Of a stretch of 35,855 nt of DNA, positions 28,382-34,453 are shown one piece after another. This stretch comes from an uncultured Agathobaculum sp. (GTDB taxonomy: Bacteria; Bacillota; Clostridia; Oscillospirales; Butyricicoccaceae), in contig NZ_CALWUQ010000016.1 in assembly GCF_944384695.1 (NCBI RefSeq), forward strand, positions 1 through 35,855. Direction: 5' to 3'. Under the pieces are notes generated by a model. The model was not told where the DNA came from. It was given only the letters and a program-made list of their open reading frames with translations, and did not search any database. The position numbers and the translations under genes were made by a program. Each line of letters opens with the position of its first letter. Positions within the stretch are counted from its first letter, which is position 1.

Positions 28382-30194
28382 CCGAGCAAAGGCCCAGATA
28401 GATTTGTTCGATGAGATTATCGTGGACAACTTTGCCGGTGGTGGCGGTGCATCAACAGGTATTGAGCTTGCCGCCGGACGGCCGGTGACAATTGCCATCA
28501 ACCATGACCCGGACGCCATTCTCATGCACAAGACCAACCATCCATACACGACGCATTATCAGGCGAGCGTATGGGATATTGACCCGCGCGAAGTGTGCCG
28601 GGGACGACCGGTAGGCTTGGCATGGTTTTCACCTGACTGCAAGCATTTTTCCAAAGCGAAAGGCGGAAAACCGGTGGACAAGAATATCCGCGGATTGGCG
28701 TGGATTGTCCTGCGCTGGGCGGGAACTGTGGCGCCGCGTGTGATCATGCTGGAGAACGTCGAGGAATTTCAAACTTGGGGGCCGGTGCGGCGCGGCCGTC
28801 CGATCAAGTCCAAGGCGGGGCAGACCTTCCGGCGGTTTGTTGGACAACTGGAGGGACTGGGCTATGCCGTAGAGTGGCGGGAACTGGTGGCGGCCGACTA
28901 TGGCGCGCCCACCACGCGAAAGAGGTTTTTCCTGATTGCCAGACGGGACGGCCGTCCTATTGTGTGGCCGGAGCCGACCCACGCGCCGGCGGACAGTCCA
29001 GCGGTGCAAGCGGGAAAGAAGCTGCCTTGGCGGAGCGCGGCGGAGATCATAGATTGGAGCCTGCCCTGTCCCTCCATCTTCGACACGCGGGAAGCCATCC
29101 GGAAGAAATACGGGCTTTCTGCCCAGCGCCCCCTCCGCCCCAATACCATGCGGCGGGTGATCCGTGGGGTGGACAAGTTCTCCATCAAAGCGCCGGACCC
29201 GTTTCTTGTGGTGGTCAATCATGCGGGCGGATTCCGGGGGCAGGACGCGGCGGAACCGCTTCAAACGGTGACGGCAAAGCATGGGTATGGCGTCGCATCC
29301 CCCGTCATGGCCCCGCTGACCGTGACAAATACGACCAACAGCACGGGGGCAGACGTAAGCAACCCGGTGCACACTGTGACAACGGCAGGAAATCAAATGC
29401 TGATCACCCCGGCCATGATCCAGTATCACACCGAGCAAAGCGAGAAGGTGCGTGGGCAGGGCGTAACCGAGCCGATCATGACTGTTGACGCATCCAACCG
29501 TTATGGGCTGGCGGTGGCCAGTATGGTCAAATACTACGGAAATGATCAGCACGGGCAAAAAATCAATGTCCCGCTTCATACAGTGACTACAAAGGATCGT
29601 GAAGGCGTCACTCTGGCCAGCCTGTCCAAGTATTACGGCGGGGTAGTTGGCGCTAAGGCTTCGGACCCGCTGCCCACGGTGACAGCGGTAGACCACAATG
29701 CGCTTCAGACGTGCCACATGGTCAAGATGAAGGGGACCAATCTGGGCGGCCCTATGTCGGAGCCCGTGCAGACCATCACCGCCGGCGGCGGGCACTTCGG
29801 CATCGTCACCACTGTGGTAGCAAAGGCGGAGCGGGACGCGGATCTGAAACACTGGCCGGAGATCCGAGATCTGCTGAATGCCTACTGTGGGTATTGTCTG
29901 GGACCGGAGGATGTGATCCTGTTCGAGATCGGCGGTGTGGACTATTTCATGGCGGACATAGGATTGCGTATGCTGACGCCCCGGGAATTGTATATGGCCA
30001 ATGGTTTCCCGCCGGATTACAAGATCGATCGAGACTACACCGGGACAGTGTATCCGAAAACCAAGCAGGTGGCCAGATGCGGGAATGCGGTTCCGCCTCC
30101 CTTTGCCACGGCTCTGGTGAGGGCGAATCTGTCGGAGTGGTGCGGCAGTGAGATCGGCACTATGGCAGAACTCGAAAAGGTGGTGGCGGTATGA
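28368..30194 (+). CDS. C5-cytosine DNA methyltransferase with repeat-built specificity region
   Basis: 608 residues. C5-methylase motifs appear in order: motif I FAGGGGASTG (residues 22-31), catalytic Cys 91 in SPDCKHFS, ENV in LENVEEF near 129-131, RKRFFLIARR near 187, and the C-terminal RCGNAVPPPFA. The catalytic motif is Asp-Cys-Lys where Pro-Cys-Gln is usual. Between about residues 272 and 500 there are six repeats around a core P-(x)2-TVT, occupying the target-recognition region. The ATG lies 14 bases inside the upstream gene. With no nuclease nearby it is probably an orphan methylase that shields phage DNA from host restriction. Confidence 0.88.
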   Translation: MKQNNRAKAQIDLFDEIIVDNFAGGGGASTGIELAAGRPVTIAINHDPDAILMHKTNHPYTTHYQASVWDIDPREVCRGRPVGLAWFSPDCKHFSKAKGGKPVDKNIRGLAWIVLRWAGTVAPRVIMLENVEEFQTWGPVRRGRPIKSKAGQTFRRFVGQLEGLGYAVEWRELVAADYGAPTTRKRFFLIARRDGRPIVWPEPTHAPADSPAVQAGKKLPWRSAAEIIDWSLPCPSIFDTREAIRKKYGLSAQRPLRPNTMRRVIRGVDKFSIKAPDPFLVVVNHAGGFRGQDAAEPLQTVTAKHGYGVASPVMAPLTVTNTTNSTGADVSNPVHTVTTAGNQMLITPAMIQYHTEQSEKVRGQGVTEPIMTVDASNRYGLAVASMVKYYGNDQHGQKINVPLHTVTTKDREGVTLASLSKYYGGVVGAKASDPLPTVTAVDHNALQTCHMVKMKGTNLGGPMSEPVQTITAGGGHFGIVTTVVAKAERDADLKHWPEIRDLLNAYCGYCLGPEDVILFEIGGVDYFMADIGLRMLTPRELYMANGFPPDYKIDRDYTGTVYPKTKQVARCGNAVPPPFATALVRANLSEWCGSEIGTMAELEKVVAV

Positions 30195-30259
30195 AAAAAT
30201 ATATCGGCGTAGAGTGGCGGCAGAAGATGCTGGAGGGGTTTGATGAGATGAAAAGATAA
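30191..30259 (+). CDS. Possible 22-residue peptide or gene remnant
   Basis: The ATG overlaps the cytosine methylase stop (ATGA) and encodes MKKYIGVEWRQKMLEGFDEM plus two residues. The coupling looks deliberate, but it is very short. It may be the head of a gene lost by deletion. Confidence 0.3.
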   Translation: MKKYIGVEWRQKMLEGFDEMKR

Positions 30260-30281
30260 CTGCGTAAAGAGTCCGTGCTGC

Positions 30282-30306
30282 AATAATGGTAAATGATTTC
30301 ATTATT
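30282..30306 (+). terminator. Weak AT-rich terminator after the methylase operon
   Basis: The stem AATAATG/CATTATT contains a nested AATGA/TCATT and is followed by TTGT. It lies in the gap 30260-30417. Confidence 0.35.
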
Positions 30307-30417
30307 TTGTAACATATATTCACCACCCTGATCAATTGATATTATTATTTTAACAAAAAAACGAACAAAACCAAAGGAGGGAAAATAATAATAATAAAAA
30401 TTACGAGGAGGCAGAAC
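30282..30417. other. AT-rich intergenic segment with a 10-bp palindrome
   Basis: About 135 bases of strongly AT-rich DNA in a GC-rich phage. It contains ATCAATTGAT (30331-30340, perfect palindrome), runs of T and A, a ribosome-binding-like AAAGGAGGG (near 30375) with no start codon behind it, and the true GAGGAGG of the next gene. It could be a late promoter, a DNA-unwinding site or an import from elsewhere. Confidence 0.35.
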
Positions 30418-30699
30418 ATGCCAGTACAACATAGAATCGCCGCAATGCACATCATGTTCGGGAACTGTAACGACCACACTTGCGGCGAGTGCAACAACCT
30501 CATAACTGAAAAATATCATGGGAAGACACTGCGCAAGTGCAGGCTGTACGGCGTATCGCATAGTGAGACAACTGACTGGGCAATGCGTTGGCCTGCTTGT
30601 GGTAAGTTTAACTGCGACGATGAAAATGTTTGCGTTATCCGGCGCGTGATTGCACGGCAGCCACCTGAGGAGCCGATTGAGGGACAGATGGAATTGTGA
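30418..30699 (+). CDS. Cys-rich zinc-binding-like phage protein
   Basis: 93 residues. The pattern FGNCNDHTCGECNNL, later KTLRKCRLYGVS and WPACGKFNC, is a conserved Cys arrangement (C-x5-C-x2-C, then C and C) seen in many clostridial phage proteins, probably a zinc site. The motif (S/T)xxTDW before WxxC is also typical of this group. GAGGAGG lies 7 bases before the ATG. Function unknown; it starts the group of small accessory genes. Confidence 0.65.
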   Translation: MPVQHRIAAMHIMFGNCNDHTCGECNNLITEKYHGKTLRKCRLYGVSHSETTDWAMRWPACGKFNCDDENVCVIRRVIARQPPEEPIEGQMEL

Positions 30700-30712
30700 A
30701 AGAGGTGGACAT

Positions 30713-31174
30713 GTGAATTGCGAAAACTGCAAAAAGTATGAGGATTGCAAAAACGGCGCTGGCCTGACTTGGCCGTGTGGGGCTTATGTACCCAAAATAG
30801 TCACCAACGGCGATTTCATACGGGCGATGAGAGATAAGGAACTGGCCGAATATATTCAACAAGTGCAACTGGGAGCGGCTCGCGCCATAAAAGAGCAGGC
30901 TGGGTTGACAGCAAAATTGGCCTTTGCACAAACATTACCTGAATTGGTTAAATGGCTTGGACGACCCGCTTGCAGAGAGACAGACAATATCCTCGACTTT
31001 GACACCACCCGCCCGCGGCCTGATTTTGTTTTTCGCGCAGAAAAAGAACTGCAAAAAGCTGCGAACGATTTGGAACAAGCAGCAAGGCGCGGCGCGCCAC
31101 AGGCCGATATCTTCAATCTGCAGCGCAAGGTCGAGTATAAACAATATGTTCTGGGACTGCTGAAAGGAAGGTAA
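30713..31174 (+). CDS. Phage protein with N-terminal zinc ribbon and helical body
   Basis: 153 residues from GTG 30713, with AGAGGTGG just upstream. The first 30 residues have NCENCKKYEDC and WPCGAY, a four-Cys ribbon. The remainder is helical, ending in a coiled-coil-like segment (FRAEKELQKAANDLEQAARR). The in-frame upstream extension would overlap the previous gene and has no ribosome binding site. It may bind nucleic acid or protein; function unknown. Confidence 0.55.
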   Translation: MNCENCKKYEDCKNGAGLTWPCGAYVPKIVTNGDFIRAMRDKELAEYIQQVQLGAARAIKEQAGLTAKLAFAQTLPELVKWLGRPACRETDNILDFDTTRPRPDFVFRAEKELQKAANDLEQAARRGAPQADIFNLQRKVEYKQYVLGLLKGR

Positions 31175-31176
31175 TT

Positions 31177-31509
31177 ATGGCAACTGTTACGATTTACGGC
31201 GCAAGCGATGATTTGGTTGAGGTTGAAATCATTGGTAAGGACGGCCGGAACGGCTTCGAAGCAGACGCATATGATCGAGGACGGAGCATTTTTCTTCGCC
31301 TCGCAGACGGAACGGGAATGCGGGTATATGCCGAATACTCCCCGACAGATCTTGGCGGAGGCGTTTGGATGATCGGCGTTGCGCAGCTTGGTGAGGGTCA
31401 GCCTATCCCGGATTGGCCGATGAAATACCGCACAGCGGAGAATGGATACAGCCCGGAGCTGATAATTGAAGCACCGGAAGATGCGGAGGTTGGATATGAT
31501 GACTGGTGA
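31177..31509 (+). CDS. Hypothetical phage protein (110 aa)
   Basis: 110 residues, acidic, mostly beta (MATVTIYGASDDLVEVEI, then FLRLADGTGMRVYAEYS and VWMIGVAQLG). GGAAGG lies 6 bases before the ATG and only 2 bases separate it from the previous stop. It resembles small acidic proteins common before late genes in clostridial phages; the function is unknown. No Cys or transmembrane segments are present. Confidence 0.65.
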   Translation: MATVTIYGASDDLVEVEIIGKDGRNGFEADAYDRGRSIFLRLADGTGMRVYAEYSPTDLGGGVWMIGVAQLGEGQPIPDWPMKYRTAENGYSPELIIEAPEDAEVGYDDW

Positions 31510-31518
31510 GGCGGCCTG

Positions 31519-31671
31519 ATGCCTGAACTGTACACGTTGTATCTCGGCGATAAGCCGTACAAATACAGGTACGGCGAACCGTTTGAGGCTACGCGACTTT
31601 TGGTAGATGGCGGATATGATACGCCGGAGGAAGCACAAGAAGCATACCTGAAAGAGATGTTTCAGAAATAG
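31519..31671 (+). CDS. Small hypothetical phage protein (50 aa)
   Basis: 50 residues (MPELYTLYLGDKPYKYRY at the start, then LLVDGGYDTPEEAQEAYLKE). A short beta hairpin plus one helix is likely. A weak GAGGCGG lies upstream. It fits tightly between neighbours in the same direction, which supports it as a gene. Confidence 0.55.
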   Translation: MPELYTLYLGDKPYKYRYGEPFEATRLLVDGGYDTPEEAQEAYLKEMFQK

Positions 31672-31685
31672 AGGATGGTGACAAG

Positions 31686-31976
31686 ATGGACAAGCCTGAC
31701 GGCTACAAGGGATTTCTGTACCTACGGTGCGAGCACTGCGGCGAGGAACATGCGTTCAACATCAAGACACCAATCGGTGACTATGTTTGTAAAAAGTGCG
31801 GAGGTGTAATGCCGTTGCAGGATTTGCGCCGGGCGTGCTTCCGCTGCGAATGCGGTCGGGAATGGAAATACCATACCAATATCGACGCTCGGCTGCTGGA
31901 AACGACGTGTGTAAACTGCATGTCCCCGATGGTTGCGGAGCAAGACAAGAACGGCGACTATTGGCCATTGAGGTGA
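31686..31976 (+). CDS. Zinc-ribbon phage protein (96 aa)
   Basis: 96 residues with four Cys pairs: LRCEHCG near 14-18, YVCKKCGG near 33-38, FRCECGREW near 53 and TTCVNCMSP near 75. The protein would fold as two zinc ribbons. GGATGGTGA lies upstream. Such small double-ribbon proteins may bind nucleic acid or RNA polymerase; nothing more specific is visible. It sits in a run of Cys-rich small proteins with the genes at 30418 and 30713. Confidence 0.65.
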   Translation: MDKPDGYKGFLYLRCEHCGEEHAFNIKTPIGDYVCKKCGGVMPLQDLRRACFRCECGREWKYHTNIDARLLETTCVNCMSPMVAEQDKNGDYWPLR

Positions 31977-31980
31977 GGAT

Positions 31981-32679
31981 ATGAAGCCTATTCTTTTCAA
32001 TACGGGAATGGTACGTGCGATTCTCGAAGGCCGAAAGACGGTCACGCGGCGGGTGGTGAAGCCGCAGCCGGTTCTTGACGGCCACTTCTGGCGGCTCGGT
32101 GGTGCAGGATGGGGAGATAATATTTCGTCTTTTCATCCTGTGCCGTGCCATAGCCTGTACAATCACGCGCCTTATCATCCCGGCGACATCCTGTGGGTGC
32201 GGGAAACTTGGCAGTTTATCCCCTGTATAGACTGCCGCATGTACGAGCACGGAAGCTGCAACGATGTACCGGTTACATACGATGATGGCGACATCATGGG
32301 AGAAGGATGCTTCGTCTACCGTGCGGATTATCCAGAAACCGATCGTATCAGTTGGCGACCTTCAATCCACATGCCGCGCGAAGCCGCCCGCATCTTTCTG
32401 CGGGTGACCGATGTTCGGGTCGAACGGTTACAGGATATCACCGAGGCCGGAGCGAAAGCTGAGGGTGCGGTTAAGGCATACCCATATACAAACGCAGAAA
32501 CGGGAAAAACAGCCTATATGCAAAGTGAGGATGCTACTTATCGTGGTGGTTTCTCTTGCATTTGGGACAGCACTATCAAGTCCAAGGACCGCCCCGTCTA
32601 TGGTTGGGAGGCAAATCCATGGGTATGGGTGATCGAGTTTGAGCGGATCAGTAAGGAGGAGGCCATTAACGGTGCCTGA
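31981..32679 (+). CDS. ASCH-domain phage protein
   Basis: 232 residues. The start MKPILFNTGMVRAILEGRK, then TVTRRVVKPQP, LWVRETW in the middle and WVIEFERI at the end are the signature of phage ASCH/PUA-like proteins, sometimes called morphogenetic proteins without evidence. ASCH folds bind RNA or modified nucleotides. A loop with two pairs of Cys (CIDCRMYEHGSC) may hold a metal. It follows the zinc-ribbon gene by 4 bases. Confidence 0.8.
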   Translation: MKPILFNTGMVRAILEGRKTVTRRVVKPQPVLDGHFWRLGGAGWGDNISSFHPVPCHSLYNHAPYHPGDILWVRETWQFIPCIDCRMYEHGSCNDVPVTYDDGDIMGEGCFVYRADYPETDRISWRPSIHMPREAARIFLRVTDVRVERLQDITEAGAKAEGAVKAYPYTNAETGKTAYMQSEDATYRGGFSCIWDSTIKSKDRPVYGWEANPWVWVIEFERISKEEAINGA

Positions 32680-32723
32680 ATACGCGTCTCACATAAAACA
32701 GTACATGCATTGGAGGTATGGAG

Positions 32724-33158
32724 TTGACCAAAAAGGAACTGTCACAGCTGTATTGGCTCAACCGAGAGATTGCGGAAGAGAAACGAAAGCTGGCCGAGCT
32801 GGAAGTGGCAGCGGCCGGATCAACAGCAAAAATCACAGGTCTGCCACATGTGACGGGCGCGCATGATAAGGTTGGCGATCTGGCGATCCTGATTGCCGAA
32901 CAGCGCGATCTGATTGACCTAAAGGTGCGGCAGTCGGTTATCGAGTGCAACCGCCTAAATCGGTACATAAATGGCATTGAGGATGCGCAAATGCGCATGA
33001 TTCTGTCGCTGCGGTATGTTAATGGTCTGAGTTGGCAACAGGTGGCGTTTGCCATAGGGGAAAGCGATGAACAATATCCGCGACGGAAGCACAATAAATT
33101 TTTGCAAAGCCAACAACTTGACGAAAATGACGAACAAGAAATGGTAGAATTGTATTAG
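32724..33158 (+). CDS. ArpU/DUF1492-type late transcription regulator
   Basis: 144 residues. The start MTKKELSQLYWLNREI and the C-terminal sigma-region-4-like helix-turn-helix (QMRMILSLRYVNGLSWQQVA, then a short arginine pair) match the DUF1492/ArpU group, regulators of late phage genes placed just before the terminase. TTG 32724 is chosen because GGAGG (32712-32716) lies 7 bases before it; ATG 32718 would be only one base from that site. The N-terminal half is a coiled coil. Confidence 0.75.
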   Translation: MTKKELSQLYWLNREIAEEKRKLAELEVAAAGSTAKITGLPHVTGAHDKVGDLAILIAEQRDLIDLKVRQSVIECNRLNRYINGIEDAQMRMILSLRYVNGLSWQQVAFAIGESDEQYPRRKHNKFLQSQQLDENDEQEMVELY

Positions 33159-33224
33159 GCAAAGTCGAAAGGCGATGCCGAGACCAAACCTTTCTCTTTT
33201 TCTTTCCCCAATATACCCCCTATA

Positions 33225-33248
33225 TCCGCCCTGCAATCGTGGGGCGGA
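33225..33248. other. Hairpin ahead of the tRNA-like gene
   Basis: A 7-bp stem TCCGCCC/GGGCGGA with a 10-base loop, 5 bases before the tRNA-like element. There is no T-run. It belongs to a series of hairpins filling 33225-33403. Confidence 0.5.
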
Positions 33249-33252
33249 ACAC

Positions 33253-33327
33253 GCGCCGCTGATGTAGTCGGCAGCATACCAGCCCTCCAAGCTGGGCGGA
33301 CAGGTTCGAGACCCGTGCGGCGCTCCA
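33253..33327 (+). tRNA. tRNA-Gly(UCC)-like gene with C33
   Basis: A full cloverleaf fits: a 7-bp acceptor stem GCGCCGC/GCGGCGC, discriminator T, encoded CCA (33325-33327), D arm with GG in its loop, anticodon stem CCAGC/GCTGG with loop CCTCCAA, and T loop TTCGAGA. The anticodon in the standard place is TCC (glycine, GGA). Two oddities stand out: position 33 is C where U is almost universal, and the T stem has one A-C mismatch. It may be a working tRNA, a decayed one, or a tRNA-like structure with another job. Confidence 0.7.
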
Positions 33328-33370
33328 TCAGGTGAAAGCCTGAATATTCGTGCGGGTGAGAAGTTGCCCG
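33328..33370. other. Two short hairpins after the tRNA-like gene
   Basis: TCAGG/CCTGA (33328-33343) and CGGG/CCCG (33353-33370) follow directly on the CCA. Together with the tRNA-like fold and the terminator they make a continuous structured segment without coding potential. Confidence 0.4.
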
Positions 33371-33377
33371 AAAAAGA

Positions 33378-33403
33378 AAAGCCGGGGATTATTCCTCGGC
33401 TTT
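33378..33403. terminator. Bidirectional terminator after the tRNA-like region
   Basis: An 11-bp stem AAAGCCGGGGA/TCCTCGGCTTT with one wobble pair and a TTAT loop. T-runs are TTTGTCTTT rightward and TTTTCTTTTT leftward. It overlaps the stop of the leftward ribbon-helix-helix gene. Confidence 0.85.
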
Positions 33404-33577
33404 GTCTTTGCAGTATTCAGTAATAAATCGTTTGATTTCAGTCGTTGGGGTCGTTCCATTTGCAGTGCATTTGGCCTTGAATGCTTCCAGAACCTCCGGT
33501 TTTAGATCGAGTGGGAAGCGGACATAGGTGCGGCGGTTGTAGGCAGCCTGACGTGCATACTTACTTTTTTCTTCCAT
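33389..33577 (-). CDS. Ribbon-helix-helix (Arc-like) protein
   Basis: 62 residues. A basic N terminus (EKSKYARQAAYNRRTYVRFP) is followed by a ribbon strand and two helices (LDLKPEVLEAFKAKCTANG, PTTEIKRFITEYCKDK), the Arc/MetJ pattern of small DNA-binding dimers. AGGAGG lies 7 bases before ATG 33577. It is transcribed against the late genes and overlaps its upstream neighbour by 17 bases. It may repress a local promoter; no toxin gene is adjacent. Confidence 0.75.
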   Translation of the reverse strand: MEEKSKYARQAAYNRRTYVRFPLDLKPEVLEAFKAKCTANGTTPTTEIKRFITEYCKDKAEE

Positions 33578-33725
33578 GATAAACCTCCTCAATTACATCC
33601 CATAAGAGTACGGCGGCAGACAGCAGCAATGCAATGACGCTCAATGCACTGAACCCATATTGCATCGACAGGACAAGGTTAGATAAGAAAATGCAGAGAA
33701 TAGCTGCAGACTTTATCTTGACCAT
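33561..33725 (-). CDS. Small two-helix membrane protein upstream of the ribbon-helix-helix gene
   Basis: 54 residues with two hydrophobic segments (AAILCIFLSNLVLSM and FSALSVIALLLSAAVLLW) and a charged end. Its last codons contain the ribosome binding site and start of the ribbon-helix-helix gene (17-base overlap), so they form an operon. No good ribosome binding site precedes its ATG, so the start is uncertain. Confidence 0.45.
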   Translation of the reverse strand: MVKIKSAAILCIFLSNLVLSMQYGFSALSVIALLLSAAVLLWDVIEEVYHGRKK

Positions 33726-33747
33726 ACGTTTTCAAATGGGGTATACT
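33718..33747 (+). promoter_or_regulatory. Candidate rightward promoter toward the terminase genes
   Basis: TTGACC (33718-33723) and TATACT (33742-33747) are 18 bases apart. It would transcribe antisense to the small leftward unit and then reach terS at 34049. Confidence 0.4.
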
Positions 33748-33758
33748 GATAGAAAGGT

Positions 33759-33777
33759 GGGGGAGGTTTCCCTCCCC
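33759..33777. terminator. GC-rich hairpin at the end of the 27-residue peptide gene
   Basis: GGGGAGG/CCTCCCC with a TTTC loop. There is only a weak T-run when read leftward. It lies just beyond the stop of the leftward small peptide gene. Confidence 0.5.
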
Positions 33778-33783
33778 GCTCCC

Positions 33784-33867
33784 TTAGCCCTTAAGCATCG
33801 TGTAGATTGCTGAAATAATTCCTGTAATGAGTGCCAACCATTCGAGAAGTTCTTTCAGTTTTTTCAC
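33784..33867 (-). CDS. 27-residue hydrophobic peptide, possibly toxin-like
   Basis: A GTG-started frame encoding MKKLKELLEWLALITGIISA plus seven residues: a basic amphipathic head and one membrane helix. The GTG overlaps the stop (GTGA) of a 10-codon leader frame (MGRKKPESVA, ATG 33896) that has the perfect AAAGGAGG site. A consensus promoter drives the pair. Short membrane peptides with strong promoters are typical of type I toxins, but no antisense RNA is proven. Confidence 0.45.
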   Translation of the reverse strand: MKKLKELLEWLALITGIISAIYTMLKG

Positions 33868-33920
33868 GCGACGCTTTCGGGCTTTTTTCTACCCATTTGC
33901 TTGCCTCCTTTCTAAGATTT

Positions 33921-33949
33921 ATTATAACATAAGTACACGTACGTGTCAA
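33921..33949 (-). promoter_or_regulatory. Consensus sigma-A promoter of the leftward peptide unit
   Basis: Read leftward it is TTGACA, 17 bases, TATAAT: a perfect match to consensus and the best promoter in the window. Confidence 0.85.
33935..33946. promoter_or_regulatory. Palindromic operator ACACGTACGTGT
   Basis: A perfect 12-bp palindrome that overlaps the -35 and fills part of the spacer of the consensus promoter. A bound dimer there would block transcription; the nearby ribbon-helix-helix protein is a candidate ligand. Confidence 0.6.
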
Positions 33950-34048
33950 TAGAATGGTAAGAAAAGTTCGAAAAAATCTAAATATTTTGAAAAGCTGTCC
34001 GGAAATGGGCGGTTTTCTTTTGCTCAATAAAAGAATGGTGGTGAGATC

Positions 34049-34453
34049 ATGCCGAATCTGACAGCAAAACAAAAAGCGTGGATCGATTACTACAAGCAAG
34101 GCAATACGGCGGCAGAGGCGGCACGTCTCGCCGGGTATAAAGCAAAAAGCGATAAGGCATTCCAGAATATTGGCAGTGAAAACTTGGGGAAACTTGGGGA
34201 TTACATCGCAGACCGCGATGCCGTTCTCGAAACCCCGCGTATTGCTGATATGGAGGAAATCAATGAGTTCTGGACCAGTGTAATGCGCGATGAAGACGAG
34301 ATGACAAAGAACCGGCTGAAAGCGTCTGAGCTGCGGGCAAGGGCTTCCGGCGCTTTTGTCGAGAAGGTGCAGCATTCTGGCAGCGTGGACGTCAACCCGT
34401 ATGCGGGCCTGACGACCGAGGAGCTGCGCAAACTGGCGGGATCGGATGGTTGA
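34049..34453 (+). CDS. terS: Terminase small subunit
   Basis: 134 residues. The N-terminal helix-turn-helix (LTAKQKAWIDYYKQGNTAAE, then AARLAGY) and the middle ENLGKLGDYI are typical of small terminase subunits that bind the packaging site. Its C terminus (YAGLTTEELRKLAG) resembles the large-subunit contact region. GGTGGTGAG precedes the ATG. A tandem 10-base repeat AACTTGGGGA occurs at 34181-34200 within it without breaking the frame. It overlaps terL by 8 bases. Confidence 0.9.
   Translation: MPNLTAKQKAWIDYYKQGNTAAEAARLAGYKAKSDKAFQNIGSENLGKLGDYIADRDAVLETPRIADMEEINEFWTSVMRDEDEMTKNRLKASELRARASGAFVEKVQHSGSVDVNPYAGLTTEELRKLAGSDG

Noticed and set aside
25892-28549. An 885-codon leftward frame
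   Set aside because: It is antisense to the helicase-methylase fusion, which has clear motifs; the leftward frame has none.
29180-29825. The methylase repeats as a CRISPR-like array
   Set aside because: The repetition is at protein level, with variable lengths and diverged DNA inside an open frame, and there are no identical DNA repeats or cas genes.
25874-30194. A complete restriction-modification system
   Set aside because: Two methylases and a helicase domain are present, but no endonuclease gene or nuclease motif is seen next to them, so I treat them as orphan modification enzymes.
28629-30335. A 568-codon leftward frame
   Set aside because: It is antisense to the cytosine methylase and has no ribosome binding site or recognisable domain.
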